Below are positions 4,773-14,102 of a stretch of DNA of 64,000 nt, piece after piece. Every line of letters starts with the position of its first letter. Position 1 is the first letter of the stretch. The stretch comes from Candidatus Nitronauta litoralis (GTDB lineage: Bacteria; Nitrospinota; Nitrospinia; Nitrospinales; Nitrospinaceae), in NCBI GenBank assembly GCA_015698285.1, contig CP048685.1:2976001-3040000 (forward strand). The letters run 5' to 3'. Below the pieces are notes generated by a model. The model did no database searches. It was not told the DNA's origin and worked only from the letters and a program-made list of their open reading frames with translations. The position numbers and the translations under genes were made by a program.

Positions 4773-7316
4773 ATGACCTTTGTCAAATCACGCTATTCCG
4801 TATCCTGTGGGATTATTGCTATTGTTTTAGCCGTTGCCGTTTTGCTCGGTTGGTATCTAAAAATTCCTCTCCTTATTCAAGTCCTTCCTACTTTTGTTCC
4901 AATGCAATACAACACGGCTCTTGGGTTTTTATTCTGCGGAGCCGGGTTATTGATGTTGAACCTGAACCGAAGGGTTCCTGCATCCATATTTGGATTTCTG
5001 GCTTTTACTGTGGGAGATCTTACCCTTTTGGAATATGTTTTTGAATGGAACCTGGGCATTGATGAGCTGTTTATGGAGCATTACATTACTGTCAAAACGG
5101 CGTATCCCGGCAGAATGGCTCCCAATACAGCGCTATGTTTTTCCCTGATAGGGATCAGCTTGTTTCTGGGAGGCATGCTTAGAAAACGACCTATTTCCAT
5201 TATGTCTTTTGTCGTTCTTGGTGGATTTGTAGTTGTGCTAAGTTCAGTCGCTACCCTGGGCTATCTTATGAAAGTCGAAACGGCTTATGGCTGGGGTCAG
5301 CTCACCCGAATGGCCTTGCACACATCGGTTGGATTCCTGATAGCTGGTTCAGGGACTGTTTTCCTGGGCTGGAACAACTTTGCCGAGCGATTTAATTCGT
5401 TGAGATGGGTTCCCCTTTTATGGAGCACCAGTTTGTTATTTATTTCTATGATTTTGTTTTATGCGAATTCAATTCATGAGAAAAAATTAATTAGAAATGA
5501 AATGAACTCAAAAATAGATGCCTTGAAGATTAATTTTGTTGAAAAGCTGGATTCAAGAATTAGAAGCCTTGCTCGCATGGCCAATCGTTGGAAAAGGAAT
5601 GAAAGTTTTTCGCATAAAGGATGGGAGTTCGATGCTCTTGCATATTTAAATGACTATTCGGAGTATCGAGCCATTTCATGGGTTGATACAGACTATAAAG
5701 TGAGGCGGATCGTTCCATTGGGAGGAAATGAGGGAATTGTCGGGCTGGATAATAAAAAATATAAAAATCGTTTAGATACTTTTAAAAAATCGCAATTTCT
5801 AAATCTACCTTTAATAACTCCGGTTATGGCGCTTAAACAAAAAGAAAAAGGGTTTTTAATGGTATTCCCCCTGGTCGGAAATGAAAGGTTTGGTGGTTTT
5901 ATTGTTGCAGCGATTTCATTGAAAGCATTTCTGGATCAGATATTTGATCCGACGTTCCAAAAGAATTTCTCGTTCAAAATTAATGAAATGGACGACCTGA
6001 TCCATATTAGTGGAGAGGAAGGTTTTTATTACGAACCCTTCTGGCGTACAAGCAGATCGCTTGAAATGGCTGGTCTTTCCTGGGATGTCGAGTTTTGGCC
6101 GAAAAAACATTTTATAGATAAAACATCATCTCCAGTGTCAATTTATCTATTGTTGTTTGGAGCCTTGACCTCCTTTGCAGTAGGGGCCATATGGTTTTTG
6201 ATTCTTAAGGAGCGTCTTCGTGTAAATGAACTGAAAAACCTCACGAAGGATCTCGAGGTGACCACAGCAAAAAACAATCTGATTTTAGAGTCCGTAGGTG
6301 ATGGGATATTTGGTTTGGATAAGGAAGGTAAAACTACTTTCATGAATTCAGTCGCAGGCAAAATGTTGGGATTCAAAGCTGAGGATTTGATTGGAGTTCC
6401 ACAGCACAAAATGATTCATTACAAAAAGCCAGATGGCAGCCCATACCCGGTGACGGAATGCAATATTTATAAGGTTTTGAAAGAAGGAAACACTCAATTG
6501 ATTTCGGATGAATATTTCTGGAAAAAGGATGGCTCTGGTTTTCCCGTAGAGTATATAACCACCCCCATTATGCGCAATGGAAACATTTTAGGTGCCGTTG
6601 TTACCTTCAGGGACATTACCGAGAGAAAACGTAAGGAAGAAGAACTTAATCAGTTTGCTTACATCGTTTCGCATGATTTAAAGGCGCCACTTCGTGGAAT
6701 ACACAGTTTGTCTGAAATAATTTTAGAAGACATTAAAGATAATGATACCGAAAGCGTCGAAAGCAACTTCCAATTATTAAAAGACCGTATCAAGAGAATG
6801 GAAGTGATGATAACCGGATTGCTGGCCTATTCCCGTGCCGGACGGAACCAAAACAAAATTGAAACGGTGGATGTGAAAAACCTGATCGAAGAAATTGTGG
6901 ATTTACTTGAATTTCCTGAAGGGTTTCAGGTTTTTTGCCGAGGGGACTTCCCTGTGCTGGCAACGGATAAAATTCGAATGAGCCAGGTTTTTCAAAACCT
7001 GATTGATAACGCTAAAAAGCACAATACAGGCCAGAAAGATGGAAAAATTGACATTACCTGTGTTGAAAAAGAAGAATATTTCGAGTTTTCTGTTAGTGAC
7101 AACGGGCCAGGGATAAAAGAAGAATATTTTAATAAAATATTTATGATGTTTCAAACCCTGGAGCCTTGGGATAAAACAAGGAATACCGGGCTGGGTTTGG
7201 CTCTTATAAAAAAGATTGTGGAGCATTATGGCGGAAATATCAGTGTCAACTCTATAATGGGAGAGGGAAGCCAGTTTTCTTTCACATGGCCCAAGGTGAC
7301 TCCTTATTATGACTGA
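4773..7316 (+). CDS. Membrane-bound PAS sensor histidine kinase
   Basis: An 847-aa kinase. About seven hydrophobic segments occupy residues 8-232. A predicted periplasmic or extracytoplasmic sensor region (about 233-452) follows, then another helix (about 455-478), a PAS domain (about 500-620), a HisKA domain with phosphoacceptor His634 (SHDLKAPLRG), and an ATPase domain with N-box (NLIDNAKKH), G1 (DNGPGI) and G2 (GLGLALIKK). The kinase core belongs to the group close to bacteriophytochrome kinases. The next gene, 82 nt downstream, is a single-domain receiver and its likely partner. The signal sensed is unknown. Confidence 0.88.
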   Translation: MTFVKSRYSVSCGIIAIVLAVAVLLGWYLKIPLLIQVLPTFVPMQYNTALGFLFCGAGLLMLNLNRRVPASIFGFLAFTVGDLTLLEYVFEWNLGIDELFMEHYITVKTAYPGRMAPNTALCFSLIGISLFLGGMLRKRPISIMSFVVLGGFVVVLSSVATLGYLMKVETAYGWGQLTRMALHTSVGFLIAGSGTVFLGWNNFAERFNSLRWVPLLWSTSLLFISMILFYANSIHEKKLIRNEMNSKIDALKINFVEKLDSRIRSLARMANRWKRNESFSHKGWEFDALAYLNDYSEYRAISWVDTDYKVRRIVPLGGNEGIVGLDNKKYKNRLDTFKKSQFLNLPLITPVMALKQKEKGFLMVFPLVGNERFGGFIVAAISLKAFLDQIFDPTFQKNFSFKINEMDDLIHISGEEGFYYEPFWRTSRSLEMAGLSWDVEFWPKKHFIDKTSSPVSIYLLLFGALTSFAVGAIWFLILKERLRVNELKNLTKDLEVTTAKNNLILESVGDGIFGLDKEGKTTFMNSVAGKMLGFKAEDLIGVPQHKMIHYKKPDGSPYPVTECNIYKVLKEGNTQLISDEYFWKKDGSGFPVEYITTPIMRNGNILGAVVTFRDITERKRKEEELNQFAYIVSHDLKAPLRGIHSLSEIILEDIKDNDTESVESNFQLLKDRIKRMEVMITGLLAYSRAGRNQNKIETVDVKNLIEEIVDLLEFPEGFQVFCRGDFPVLATDKIRMSQVFQNLIDNAKKHNTGQKDGKIDITCVEKEEYFEFSVSDNGPGIKEEYFNKIFMMFQTLEPWDKTRNTGLGLALIKKIVEHYGGNISVNSIMGEGSQFSFTWPKVTPYYD

Positions 7317-7398
7317 TTTGAAGAGTTTGCACTTTAGAAACAGACAGGTTAATTTAATAGAATAAGAGAATTCACTGAAGGTATGTAAGGGTGAAAGT

Positions 7399-7824
7399 AT
7401 GGAAGGCAAGCCAATTAACGTTCTACTGGTTGAGGATGATGGGATTGATGTCCTCAATTTAAAGAGGGCTTTAAAAAAAAATAATATAACAAACCCTCTC
7501 TTTGTGGCTGGAAACGGGTTGGAGGCACTGGATATGTTAAGAGGGGAAAACGGGGCAAAAAAAATAGATTTGCCGCGCATTATTCTCCTTGATTTAAATA
7601 TGCCAAAAATGGATGGTTTTGAATTTCTTGAGCAGGTTCGTAAAGACCCGGAACTGCACACCAGTATAATTTATGTAATGACGACTTCAAGTGACCAAAA
7701 AGATATTCTTAAAGCGCATGAATTTAATATTGCGGGCTATATTGTTAAGCCATTAGAGTTCGAGGTCTTTAGGGGAATTATTAAAACCTTGCATGAGAGC
7801 TGGGGCATCAATGAATACCCTTGA
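7399..7824 (+). CDS. Single-domain (CheY/Rcp1-like) response regulator
   Basis: The 141-aa protein is one receiver domain and nothing else. It shows the acidic pocket (VEDD, residues 11-14), phosphoacceptor Asp65 (LLDLNMP), the conserved Thr region (MTTSS) and the Lys-Pro switch (IVKPL). The long loop after helix 2 and the KR-ALKK start resemble Rcp1-type regulators that pair with phytochrome-like kinases. It should take phosphate from the upstream kinase and act through protein contacts, since it has no DNA-binding output. AAGGGTG upstream may serve as ribosome binding site. Confidence 0.85.
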   Translation: MEGKPINVLLVEDDGIDVLNLKRALKKNNITNPLFVAGNGLEALDMLRGENGAKKIDLPRIILLDLNMPKMDGFEFLEQVRKDPELHTSIIYVMTTSSDQKDILKAHEFNIAGYIVKPLEFEVFRGIIKTLHESWGINEYP

Positions 7825-7873
7825 AAATGATTTAGGTTCGGGTGCTTTCATTTCACACATTCAGAATAATTAC

Positions 7874-7915
7874 AAAAAAAACTCCCCTTTGAAGGAAATG
7901 ATCCTGAAAGGGGAG
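7874..7915 (-). terminator. Intrinsic terminator of tRNA-Gln
   Basis: CTCCCCTTT (7882-7890) pairs with AAAGGGGAG (7907-7915). On the minus strand the stem is followed by a run of Ts (7874-7881). It lies 12 nt past the tRNA-Gln CCA end. Confidence 0.85.
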
Positions 7916-7926
7916 GGTATTGAAGC

Positions 7927-8000
7927 TGGCTCGGGAACAGGGATTCGAACCCCAACATTCAGGTCCAGAACCTGACGTCCTACCGTTAGACGATTCCCGA
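7927..8000 (-). tRNA. tRNA-Gln (CTG)
   Basis: The minus strand gives acceptor TCGGGAA/TTCCCGA, anticodon stem TCAGG/CCTGA with loop TTCTGGA (anticodon CTG), a T-arm with GTTCGAATC, discriminator G and an encoded CCA. A consensus promoter lies upstream and a strong terminator downstream, so it is a stand-alone transcription unit. Confidence 0.95.
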
Positions 8001-8051
8001 GCGCTTTATTTTATTTTGACGATGACTGCAAGACACACTAAACTCTACTAA

Positions 8052-8081
8052 ATTTTAGGGTTTACAGACCGGCATTGTCAA
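8052..8081 (-). promoter_or_regulatory. Sigma70-type promoter of tRNA-Gln
   Basis: The minus strand carries a perfect -35 box TTGACA (8076-8081), an 18-nt spacer and -10 box TAAAAT (8052-8057). The predicted start is about 45 nt before the tRNA 5' end. Confidence 0.75.
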
Positions 8082-8121
8082 GGTCAAAGTCCGAAAACGA
8101 CCCTTCCTATTTCCCTAATTT

Positions 8122-8676
8122 ATGCGCATAATCTCTGGAAAAGCAAAAGGGACCCGCCTTGCCTCATTAGGAAAGGCTGAGCTTCGACCAACCCTTGACC
8201 GGGTACGTGAGTCGGTATTCAACATTTTGAGTCCGCGTATCCAGGGTTCGTTCTGGCTGGATCTTTTTGCTGGTACAGGAGCTGTTTCCCTGGAAGCTGT
8301 CAGTCGCGGTGCGACCCTTGCCATGTTGGTGGAGCCTGGCAAGGCGGCCCTTGAAATTATTTCTAAAAACCTGGCCCGCTGCAAATTTAAAGACCAATCG
8401 GTACAAGTATTCAGGCTGGAAGCCCTGCAGGCTCTTAAAAAGTTGGAGGCGGGAAAGGTCCAATTCGATTTTGTTTACATCGACCCACCCTTTAATGAAA
8501 AGCATTATGACCCGATTTTAAGTACGGTCGGTGAAGGTAGTCTGTTGAAAACCGATAGTTGGATCCTGGTAGAGCATTTCCATAAGGAAGAGCTTGCAGA
8601 CTGTTATGGTAAACTTAACCGGTTTGATCAGAGGCGTATGGGTGATACAACCGTTTCATTTTATGCGTTCGAATAA
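8122..8676 (+). CDS. rsmD: 16S rRNA (guanine-N2)-methyltransferase RsmD
   Basis: The 184-aa enzyme methylates the N2 of G966 (E. coli numbering) of 16S rRNA in the assembled small subunit, using SAM. It starts MRIISGKAKG, typical of the family. It has the SAM-binding motif (LDLFAGTGA, about residues 47-55) and the catalytic DPPF tetrad (YIDPPF, about 122-127). Length matches the family (about 180-200). It begins a plus-strand set with mnmA 28 nt downstream, so it is probably co-transcribed with it. Confidence 0.92.
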   Translation: MRIISGKAKGTRLASLGKAELRPTLDRVRESVFNILSPRIQGSFWLDLFAGTGAVSLEAVSRGATLAMLVEPGKAALEIISKNLARCKFKDQSVQVFRLEALQALKKLEAGKVQFDFVYIDPPFNEKHYDPILSTVGEGSLLKTDSWILVEHFHKEELADCYGKLNRFDQRRMGDTTVSFYAFE

Positions 8677-8704
8677 ATCTATTAATAAGTCCTGAAAAAT
8701 TAAA

Positions 8705-9787
8705 ATGTCCTCAGTAGAAACCAGCAAAATTGTAGTCGCAATGAGCGGCGGTGTCGACAGTTCAGTCGCCGCTGCAATGCTTAAAAACGAAGGGCATGAG
8801 GTCATCGGTATTTCGCTACAGCTTTGGAATTACAGTTTCGATACCGACCAGCGGTTTGGAACCTGTTGCTCACTCGATGATCTGGCGGATGCCCGCCGGG
8901 TTGCCGACCGTATCAACATTCCCTTTTATATCCTCAATATGGAGCAGCAGTTCAAGGAAAAGGTGGTGGATTACTTTGTCGGCGAATACCTGGATGGACG
9001 GACCCCAATCCCTTGTACGGCCTGCAACAAAAAACTGAAATTCGATGAACTGATGAATCGGGCTGAGGAGTATGGTTACGATTATATTGCAACCGGCCAT
9101 TACGCCACTATCGTTCAGGATGATTCCGGCCGCTATACGGTCAAGCGCGGACAGGACCGATGGAAAGACCAGAGCTATTTTTTGTTCGACCTTTCGCAGG
9201 AACAACTGGCGCGCATCCGGTTTCCATTGGGTGATATGGAAAAGGGTGAAGTTCGCCAGTTGGCGGAAACCTTAAAGTTAAATGTGGCGGGAAAAAAAGA
9301 ATCGCATGAAATCTGTTTTATTCCAGACAACAACTATGCCGGATTCATTGAAGGGTATGTTGAGGAGACGGTTTTCCAGACGGGCGAAATTGTAAACGGG
9401 AATGGAAAGGTGTTAGGAGAACACCGAGGTTACCCCGCCTACACAATAGGACAACGCAAGGGACTCAACCTGGGGGGTCTGAGTGAACCTCATTATGTAA
9501 CCGGGATAGATCCGGGCGCAAACAAGGTGGTGGTTGGACCCAAAAGCGAATTGTTTCGTGATGAGTTCACTGTCGATAACGTCACCTGGAGTCTGGATTT
9601 CTGCGAGCCGTTTGAAGCGGAGGTACAAATCCGTTATCGGCACCAGGCGGTTCCCGGCTGGGTAACGCCACTGCCGCGGGGACGCGCCAGCGTTGCCCTG
9701 GAATACCCGCAACCCGCCATCACGCCGGGGCAGTCCGCAGTGTTTTACCGCGATGACTGCATTGCTGGTGGGGGCTGGATTGAATGA
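8705..9787 (+). CDS. mnmA: tRNA-specific 2-thiouridylase MnmA
   Basis: The 360-aa enzyme adenylates and thiolates U34 of tRNA-Glu, tRNA-Gln and tRNA-Lys. It carries the PP-loop (MSGGVDSS, residues 14-21), the first catalytic Cys (PCTACN) and the second (SHEICFIPD), followed by the usual beta-barrel C-terminal domain (GEHRGYPAYTIGQRKGL). Length is normal. Its stop overlaps the start of the next gene (ATGA), indicating an operon. It is incidental but fitting that tRNA-Glu and tRNA-Gln, its substrates by type, are encoded nearby. Confidence 0.95.
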   Translation: MSSVETSKIVVAMSGGVDSSVAAAMLKNEGHEVIGISLQLWNYSFDTDQRFGTCCSLDDLADARRVADRINIPFYILNMEQQFKEKVVDYFVGEYLDGRTPIPCTACNKKLKFDELMNRAEEYGYDYIATGHYATIVQDDSGRYTVKRGQDRWKDQSYFLFDLSQEQLARIRFPLGDMEKGEVRQLAETLKLNVAGKKESHEICFIPDNNYAGFIEGYVEETVFQTGEIVNGNGKVLGEHRGYPAYTIGQRKGLNLGGLSEPHYVTGIDPGANKVVVGPKSELFRDEFTVDNVTWSLDFCEPFEAEVQIRYRHQAVPGWVTPLPRGRASVALEYPQPAITPGQSAVFYRDDCIAGGGWIE

Positions 9788-10569
9788 CCGAAGCCCTGCA
9801 AGTTGCAATTGAAGCCGCTCAGGTAGCAGGCCAAATCCAGAAAGATCATGCCAACCGGATTTCCCGAATTGAATACAAGGGTGACATCAATCCCGTAACA
9901 GAGGTTGATCTTCTGTGCGAAAAGGAAATCATCTCCCGTATACGGGGCAATTTTCCAGACCACGAAATTCTTGCAGAAGAATCCGGTCAGTCTGATGAAC
10001 GGAATACCTGGCGCTGGGTGATCGACCCACTGGATGGAACGGTCAATTATGCTCATGGTTACCCTTGTTACTGCGTATCCATTGCGCTGGAGCAGGCGGG
10101 ACAGGTTGAGCTGGGTGTGATTTACAACCCCAATCTGGATGAGTTGTTTGTGGCACAGCGCGGGAAAGGGGCCACACTGAATGGCGACACGATCAAGGTC
10201 TCTTCAACGGATAACCTTCTTCGCAGTATGCTGGTGACCGGCTTTGCCTATAATGTCGCCGAAACCGATCACAACAATCTGGATCATTTTGGTAATTTTG
10301 CAATGGAATGCCAGGCGGTGCGAAGACCCGGGTCGGCTGCTATGGACCTGGCCTATGTCGCTTGTGGACGCTTCGATGGATTCTGGGAGTTAAACCTTCA
10401 TCCCTGGGATTACGGATCCGGTTGGCTTTTGGTGACTGAAGCGGGAGGGCAGGTGACCCGGTTTGATGACGAGCCGTTTAAAATGGGTGACCGGGAGATT
10501 CTCGCTTCAAATAAATTGATCCATCAACTCATGGTTGATGTCCTTATGCGCGGGCACAGTCGGGGGTAA
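9784..10569 (+). CDS. suhB: Inositol monophosphatase family protein (SuhB-like)
   Basis: A 261-aa Mg2+-dependent, Li+-sensitive-type sugar phosphatase. Metal-binding motifs are in order: EE in LAEESG (about residues 66-71), the signature WVIDPLDGTVNY (about 78-89) and WDYGSGWLLVTEAGG near residue 210. Family members dephosphorylate inositol-1-phosphate or related phosphates; E. coli SuhB also works with the transcription antitermination machinery on rRNA. The start overlaps the mnmA stop by 4 nt. It ends convergently with speA. Confidence 0.88.
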   Translation: MTEALQVAIEAAQVAGQIQKDHANRISRIEYKGDINPVTEVDLLCEKEIISRIRGNFPDHEILAEESGQSDERNTWRWVIDPLDGTVNYAHGYPCYCVSIALEQAGQVELGVIYNPNLDELFVAQRGKGATLNGDTIKVSSTDNLLRSMLVTGFAYNVAETDHNNLDHFGNFAMECQAVRRPGSAAMDLAYVACGRFDGFWELNLHPWDYGSGWLLVTEAGGQVTRFDDEPFKMGDREILASNKLIHQLMVDVLMRGHSRG

Positions 10570-10618
10570 GAATATATTTCCCCAACTGTGTAGGGTGAGT
10601 CACTCTTTTTGCACTGAT

Positions 10619-12544
10619 TTAAATTTTTGTTCCGCTTGATTGGGAAGGTTTGATCAGATAGGTGTAGCCGGACAGGGAGTCACGATAAAATTTTAAGAAC
10701 CAGTCAGATTCTTTTTGTGTGATCGATCCCTTTTGAACAGCATGGATGAGGAAGCCGGCCATGCGGCCTGCCAGTTCATCTGAACGAAATGAAACGTAAT
10801 TTAAAACGTCTGCGACATCCTCGCCCTCGATGATTTGTTCGTAATTCCATGTTCCATCCTTATTCAATGAGACATGAAATGCATGGGTATCTCCAAACAG
10901 GTTGTGCAGGTCACCCAGAATTTCCTGATAAGCTCCGGTTAGAAAAATACCGATTCTATAGGGTTCACCTGGGTTGATAGGATGAACGGGCATCGTGCGT
11001 GCAGTTTTATGGTCTCCAATGAACTCGTCGATGATTCCATCCGAATCGCAAGTGAGGTCCATCAACTGAGCGTCTCGTGTCGGTTTTTCGTTTAACCGTT
11101 GCAGGGGAATAATGGGGAAAACCTGGTCGATTGCCCAGGAATCCGGAACTGACTGAAATACGGAAAAGTTGCAGAAATATTTATCGGCCAGGTTTTGATG
11201 CAAATCCTTAAGTTCTTCCGGCAAGAATTTTAGACGATCGGCCAGTTCCTGGACTTTTCGGCTGATGCCCCAGAAAATGCGGTCGCAAAGAGCCTTGTCT
11301 GACAGACAAATAAGGCCCATCAAGAACTGGTTCTGTGCCTGTTCCTTAAGGTCGAGAGCATCGTGCCAGGATTCTGTCAATGTCTTGTTTGAGGTCTGTT
11401 CGAGGACATAATGCAGTTCTTGAACTACTGATGGGGAATCGTCTTTAACTTCAATATCTCCATCCCATTCGGGGAAGGAGGATACGTCCAGCACGTTGAA
11501 CACCAGAATCGCGTGATGAGCAGTGATTGCGCGGCCTGATTCTGAAATCAGGTTGGGGTGTGGCAGGTTTTCTTCCTTACAAATTTCCCAGAGGTGGTAA
11601 ACCACGTCGTTGGCATATTCCTGGACCGAATAATTGGTGCTTGAGGCAAATGTCGACTTTGTTCCATCGTAGTCCACACCAAGTCCTCCACCAACATCTA
11701 TATATTGGATTGAGCAGCCCATTTTGTGCAGTTCCGAATAAAACCGCCCGATTTCGCTCAAGCTCCTTTTGATTTGCCGAATGTTGGTGATCTGGCTGCC
11801 AAGATGAAAATGAATGAGTTGGATGCAGTCGAGTAGGCCCTCTCTTTTGGCGATTTCTATAGCCTGGACAAGTTCCAATGGACCCAGCCCGAATTTCGAA
11901 TGTTCACCTCCGGAAGCGGCCCAGCGGCCTGAACCCGGAGAGACCAGCTTGATTCGCAGGCCAATATTGGGTCGCACATTCAACTCTTGAGCCACTTGAG
12001 CAATGATGTTCAGTTCATCGAGACGTTCTACAACGATAAATACTTTTTTCCCCAGTTTTTGCCCCATGAGGGCCATTCTTATAAAAGTCTGGTCCTTATA
12101 TCCATTACATATCAACAGGGCTTCCGGGTTATCCATGATGGCCAGGATGGTCTGGAGCTCTGGTTTGGATCCGGCTTCCAGGCCAAAATTATGCTCACGT
12201 CCAAAACGGACAATTTCTTCGACCACCTGCCTCTGTTGGTTGACTTTGATCGGGTAAACACCGTGATAGCTTCCGGTATAGTTATGCTCGGCAATAGCTT
12301 TTTCAAAAGCCTGAGACAACTGGGCAATGCTGGATTTTAAAATGTCTGAAAACCGAATCAAGGCTGGCAGTTCGTAGCCTTTGGACTGGATATCGTCTGC
12401 CAGCGATTTCAGGTCGATGGTATCGGCCCGGGTTTTGTCGGGCTTCACATATACGTGACCTTGGTTGTTGATACCAAAATACCCTGCACTCCATCCATTG
12501 ATGTTATAGAGTTCTCGCGAGTTTTCTATAGTCCATTTGTCCAT
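10619..12544 (-). CDS. speA: Biosynthetic arginine decarboxylase SpeA
   Basis: A 641-aa PLP enzyme converting arginine to agmatine, the first step of the agmatine route to putrescine and spermidine. The fold-III decarboxylase barrel carries the PLP lysine (GVYPIKVNQ, near residue 102), the glycine-rich phosphate-binding GGGLGVDYDG (about residue 284) and the C-terminal helical and active-site region (LTGAYQEILGDLHNLFGD). Length matches bacterial SpeA (630-660). No strong Shine-Dalgarno is seen. It is divergent from lysA, which has the same fold-III ancestry but is clearly distinct. Confidence 0.95.
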   Translation of the reverse strand: MDKWTIENSRELYNINGWSAGYFGINNQGHVYVKPDKTRADTIDLKSLADDIQSKGYELPALIRFSDILKSSIAQLSQAFEKAIAEHNYTGSYHGVYPIKVNQQRQVVEEIVRFGREHNFGLEAGSKPELQTILAIMDNPEALLICNGYKDQTFIRMALMGQKLGKKVFIVVERLDELNIIAQVAQELNVRPNIGLRIKLVSPGSGRWAASGGEHSKFGLGPLELVQAIEIAKREGLLDCIQLIHFHLGSQITNIRQIKRSLSEIGRFYSELHKMGCSIQYIDVGGGLGVDYDGTKSTFASSTNYSVQEYANDVVYHLWEICKEENLPHPNLISESGRAITAHHAILVFNVLDVSSFPEWDGDIEVKDDSPSVVQELHYVLEQTSNKTLTESWHDALDLKEQAQNQFLMGLICLSDKALCDRIFWGISRKVQELADRLKFLPEELKDLHQNLADKYFCNFSVFQSVPDSWAIDQVFPIIPLQRLNEKPTRDAQLMDLTCDSDGIIDEFIGDHKTARTMPVHPINPGEPYRIGIFLTGAYQEILGDLHNLFGDTHAFHVSLNKDGTWNYEQIIEGEDVADVLNYVSFRSDELAGRMAGFLIHAVQKGSITQKESDWFLKFYRDSLSGYTYLIKPSQSSGTKI

Positions 12545-12734
12545 GGGTAAATGAATAGCTGGAAAACGTTTTTAATATGGAGATAATATTCCGGGTCAAG
12601 TTTAGTGGATAAATAGAATTAAATAAAGAACTGCTTGAAATGTCAAACTAAAACCGAGACAATTCAACGGCCCGATCTGGTTTTTCCCGTCGGGAGGCCC
12701 TGGAAAAATAGAACGCATTTACATTGGAGAAAAA

Positions 12735-13976
12735 ATGAAAATAGAACAGGTTGATGTCCGGGAAATTGCCCTTGAATACGGCACGCCGGTGTATGTATAC
12801 AGTCTTGAAACCCTGCGGAAATTTATTGACGAAATCAAACCCCTTGCACCGGTTGTCCGTTATGCCATGAAAGCATGTTCGAATATTCGGGTGCTCAAGG
12901 AAATGCTTGCCAAAGGGATCAAGATTGACGCGGTGAGCGTGCTGGAGGTGAAGCGCGCATTGCGAGCCGGTTTTTCCGTTGACGATGTGTGCTTTACCAG
13001 TGATGTGTTTTTTCATGGAGAAGAAGCGGAGTATTGTCTTGAAAAGGGGATTTACACCAATTGTGGAACACTTGGCATGCTTGAAGAATATGGAAAAACT
13101 TTAAAACAGCTGGGACGAGGCCGCGAGGGTGTTTCTATCCGCATCAACCCCGGGGAAGGGGCCGGGCACTCCAAGAAAACGAATACAGGAGGCCCCTATA
13201 GCAAACATGGAATCTGGTATGAAAACCTGGATGATGTCAGGAAAATTTGCAAAGAATACGGAATGAAAATAACCGGGGTTCATATTCATATTGGCTCCGG
13301 GGGGGATATGGAACACCTCAAACGCATCACAGGAAAGCTTGTTGAGTATGCGAAAGAATTTCCGGATGTGGAGATAATCAATTTTGGGGGTGGTTTGCCT
13401 TATCAATACCGTACTGATACCCCCCAGACGGATGTGACTGAATACCAGCCTATTTTGGCTGAACGGGTGAAGGTACTGGAAGAACATTTTGGGCGACCGA
13501 TTACCTGTGAGATCGAACCGGGCAGGCGCTTTGTTGCCGGTTGTGGTTATCTCATTGGTGAAGTAAGGGCCCTCAATCATACCTTCGATGAATCCGGGAA
13601 GCGTCTGGATTACGTTCTGACTAATATTGGTTTCTGCCATTTACTCCGGCCAATGGCTTATGGTTCCTATCACCCCATCTGGTTTGCGGGTGATAATTTA
13701 GGTGATGAGCAGGATTTGATTATTGCCGGGCCGGTTTGTGAATCGGGAGATGTGTTGACCCAGGAAAATGAGGAACCGGTGCCACGGAGACTTCCCATGC
13801 CGGAGCCGGGGGATATTATTGTCGTGGGTGGTGCAGGTGCATATGGACATGTCATGTCTTCCAACTACAACACTCAGCCCCTGCTGCCTGAAGTGGTCGT
13901 CGATGGAGATCAGGCTTTGCTCACACGAAGAAGGCAAACTCTGGATGATATTTTGCAGGAAGAGTGCAATTCCTAG
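12735..13976 (+). CDS. lysA: Diaminopimelate decarboxylase-type PLP enzyme (LysA)
   Basis: A 413-aa fold-III PLP decarboxylase; LysA converts meso-diaminopimelate to lysine. It has the PLP lysine motif (RYAMKAC, Lys47 region), the substrate-side HIHIGSGG, the glycine motif INFGGGLP (about residue 218), EPGRRFVAG and the catalytic Cys motif (GPVCESGDVL). The sequence also has features shared with carboxynorspermidine and ornithine-type decarboxylases, so specificity is likely but not proven. A GGAG ribosome binding site lies 9 nt upstream. It is transcribed away from speA across a 190-bp intergenic region. Confidence 0.85.
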   Translation: MKIEQVDVREIALEYGTPVYVYSLETLRKFIDEIKPLAPVVRYAMKACSNIRVLKEMLAKGIKIDAVSVLEVKRALRAGFSVDDVCFTSDVFFHGEEAEYCLEKGIYTNCGTLGMLEEYGKTLKQLGRGREGVSIRINPGEGAGHSKKTNTGGPYSKHGIWYENLDDVRKICKEYGMKITGVHIHIGSGGDMEHLKRITGKLVEYAKEFPDVEIINFGGGLPYQYRTDTPQTDVTEYQPILAERVKVLEEHFGRPITCEIEPGRRFVAGCGYLIGEVRALNHTFDESGKRLDYVLTNIGFCHLLRPMAYGSYHPIWFAGDNLGDEQDLIIAGPVCESGDVLTQENEEPVPRRLPMPEPGDIIVVGGAGAYGHVMSSNYNTQPLLPEVVVDGDQALLTRRRQTLDDILQEECNS

Positions 13977-14102
13977 TCAGGACCGACCTGTTATTTCGGT
14001 ACCATTTTCCCAGATCAAATCACAAGTCAGGTGTTTAGTGGAATTAGGTCAGGCCAGGTTTGATATATTTAAAGGCAAGGTTTAAACCGGAGGCTTAGTG
14101 AC

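Noticed and set aside
7793-7975. 60-aa plus-strand frame ending at the tRNA-Gln region
   Set aside because: Its C-terminus is translation of the tRNA gene itself (GIRTPTFRSR pattern), so it is a shadow.
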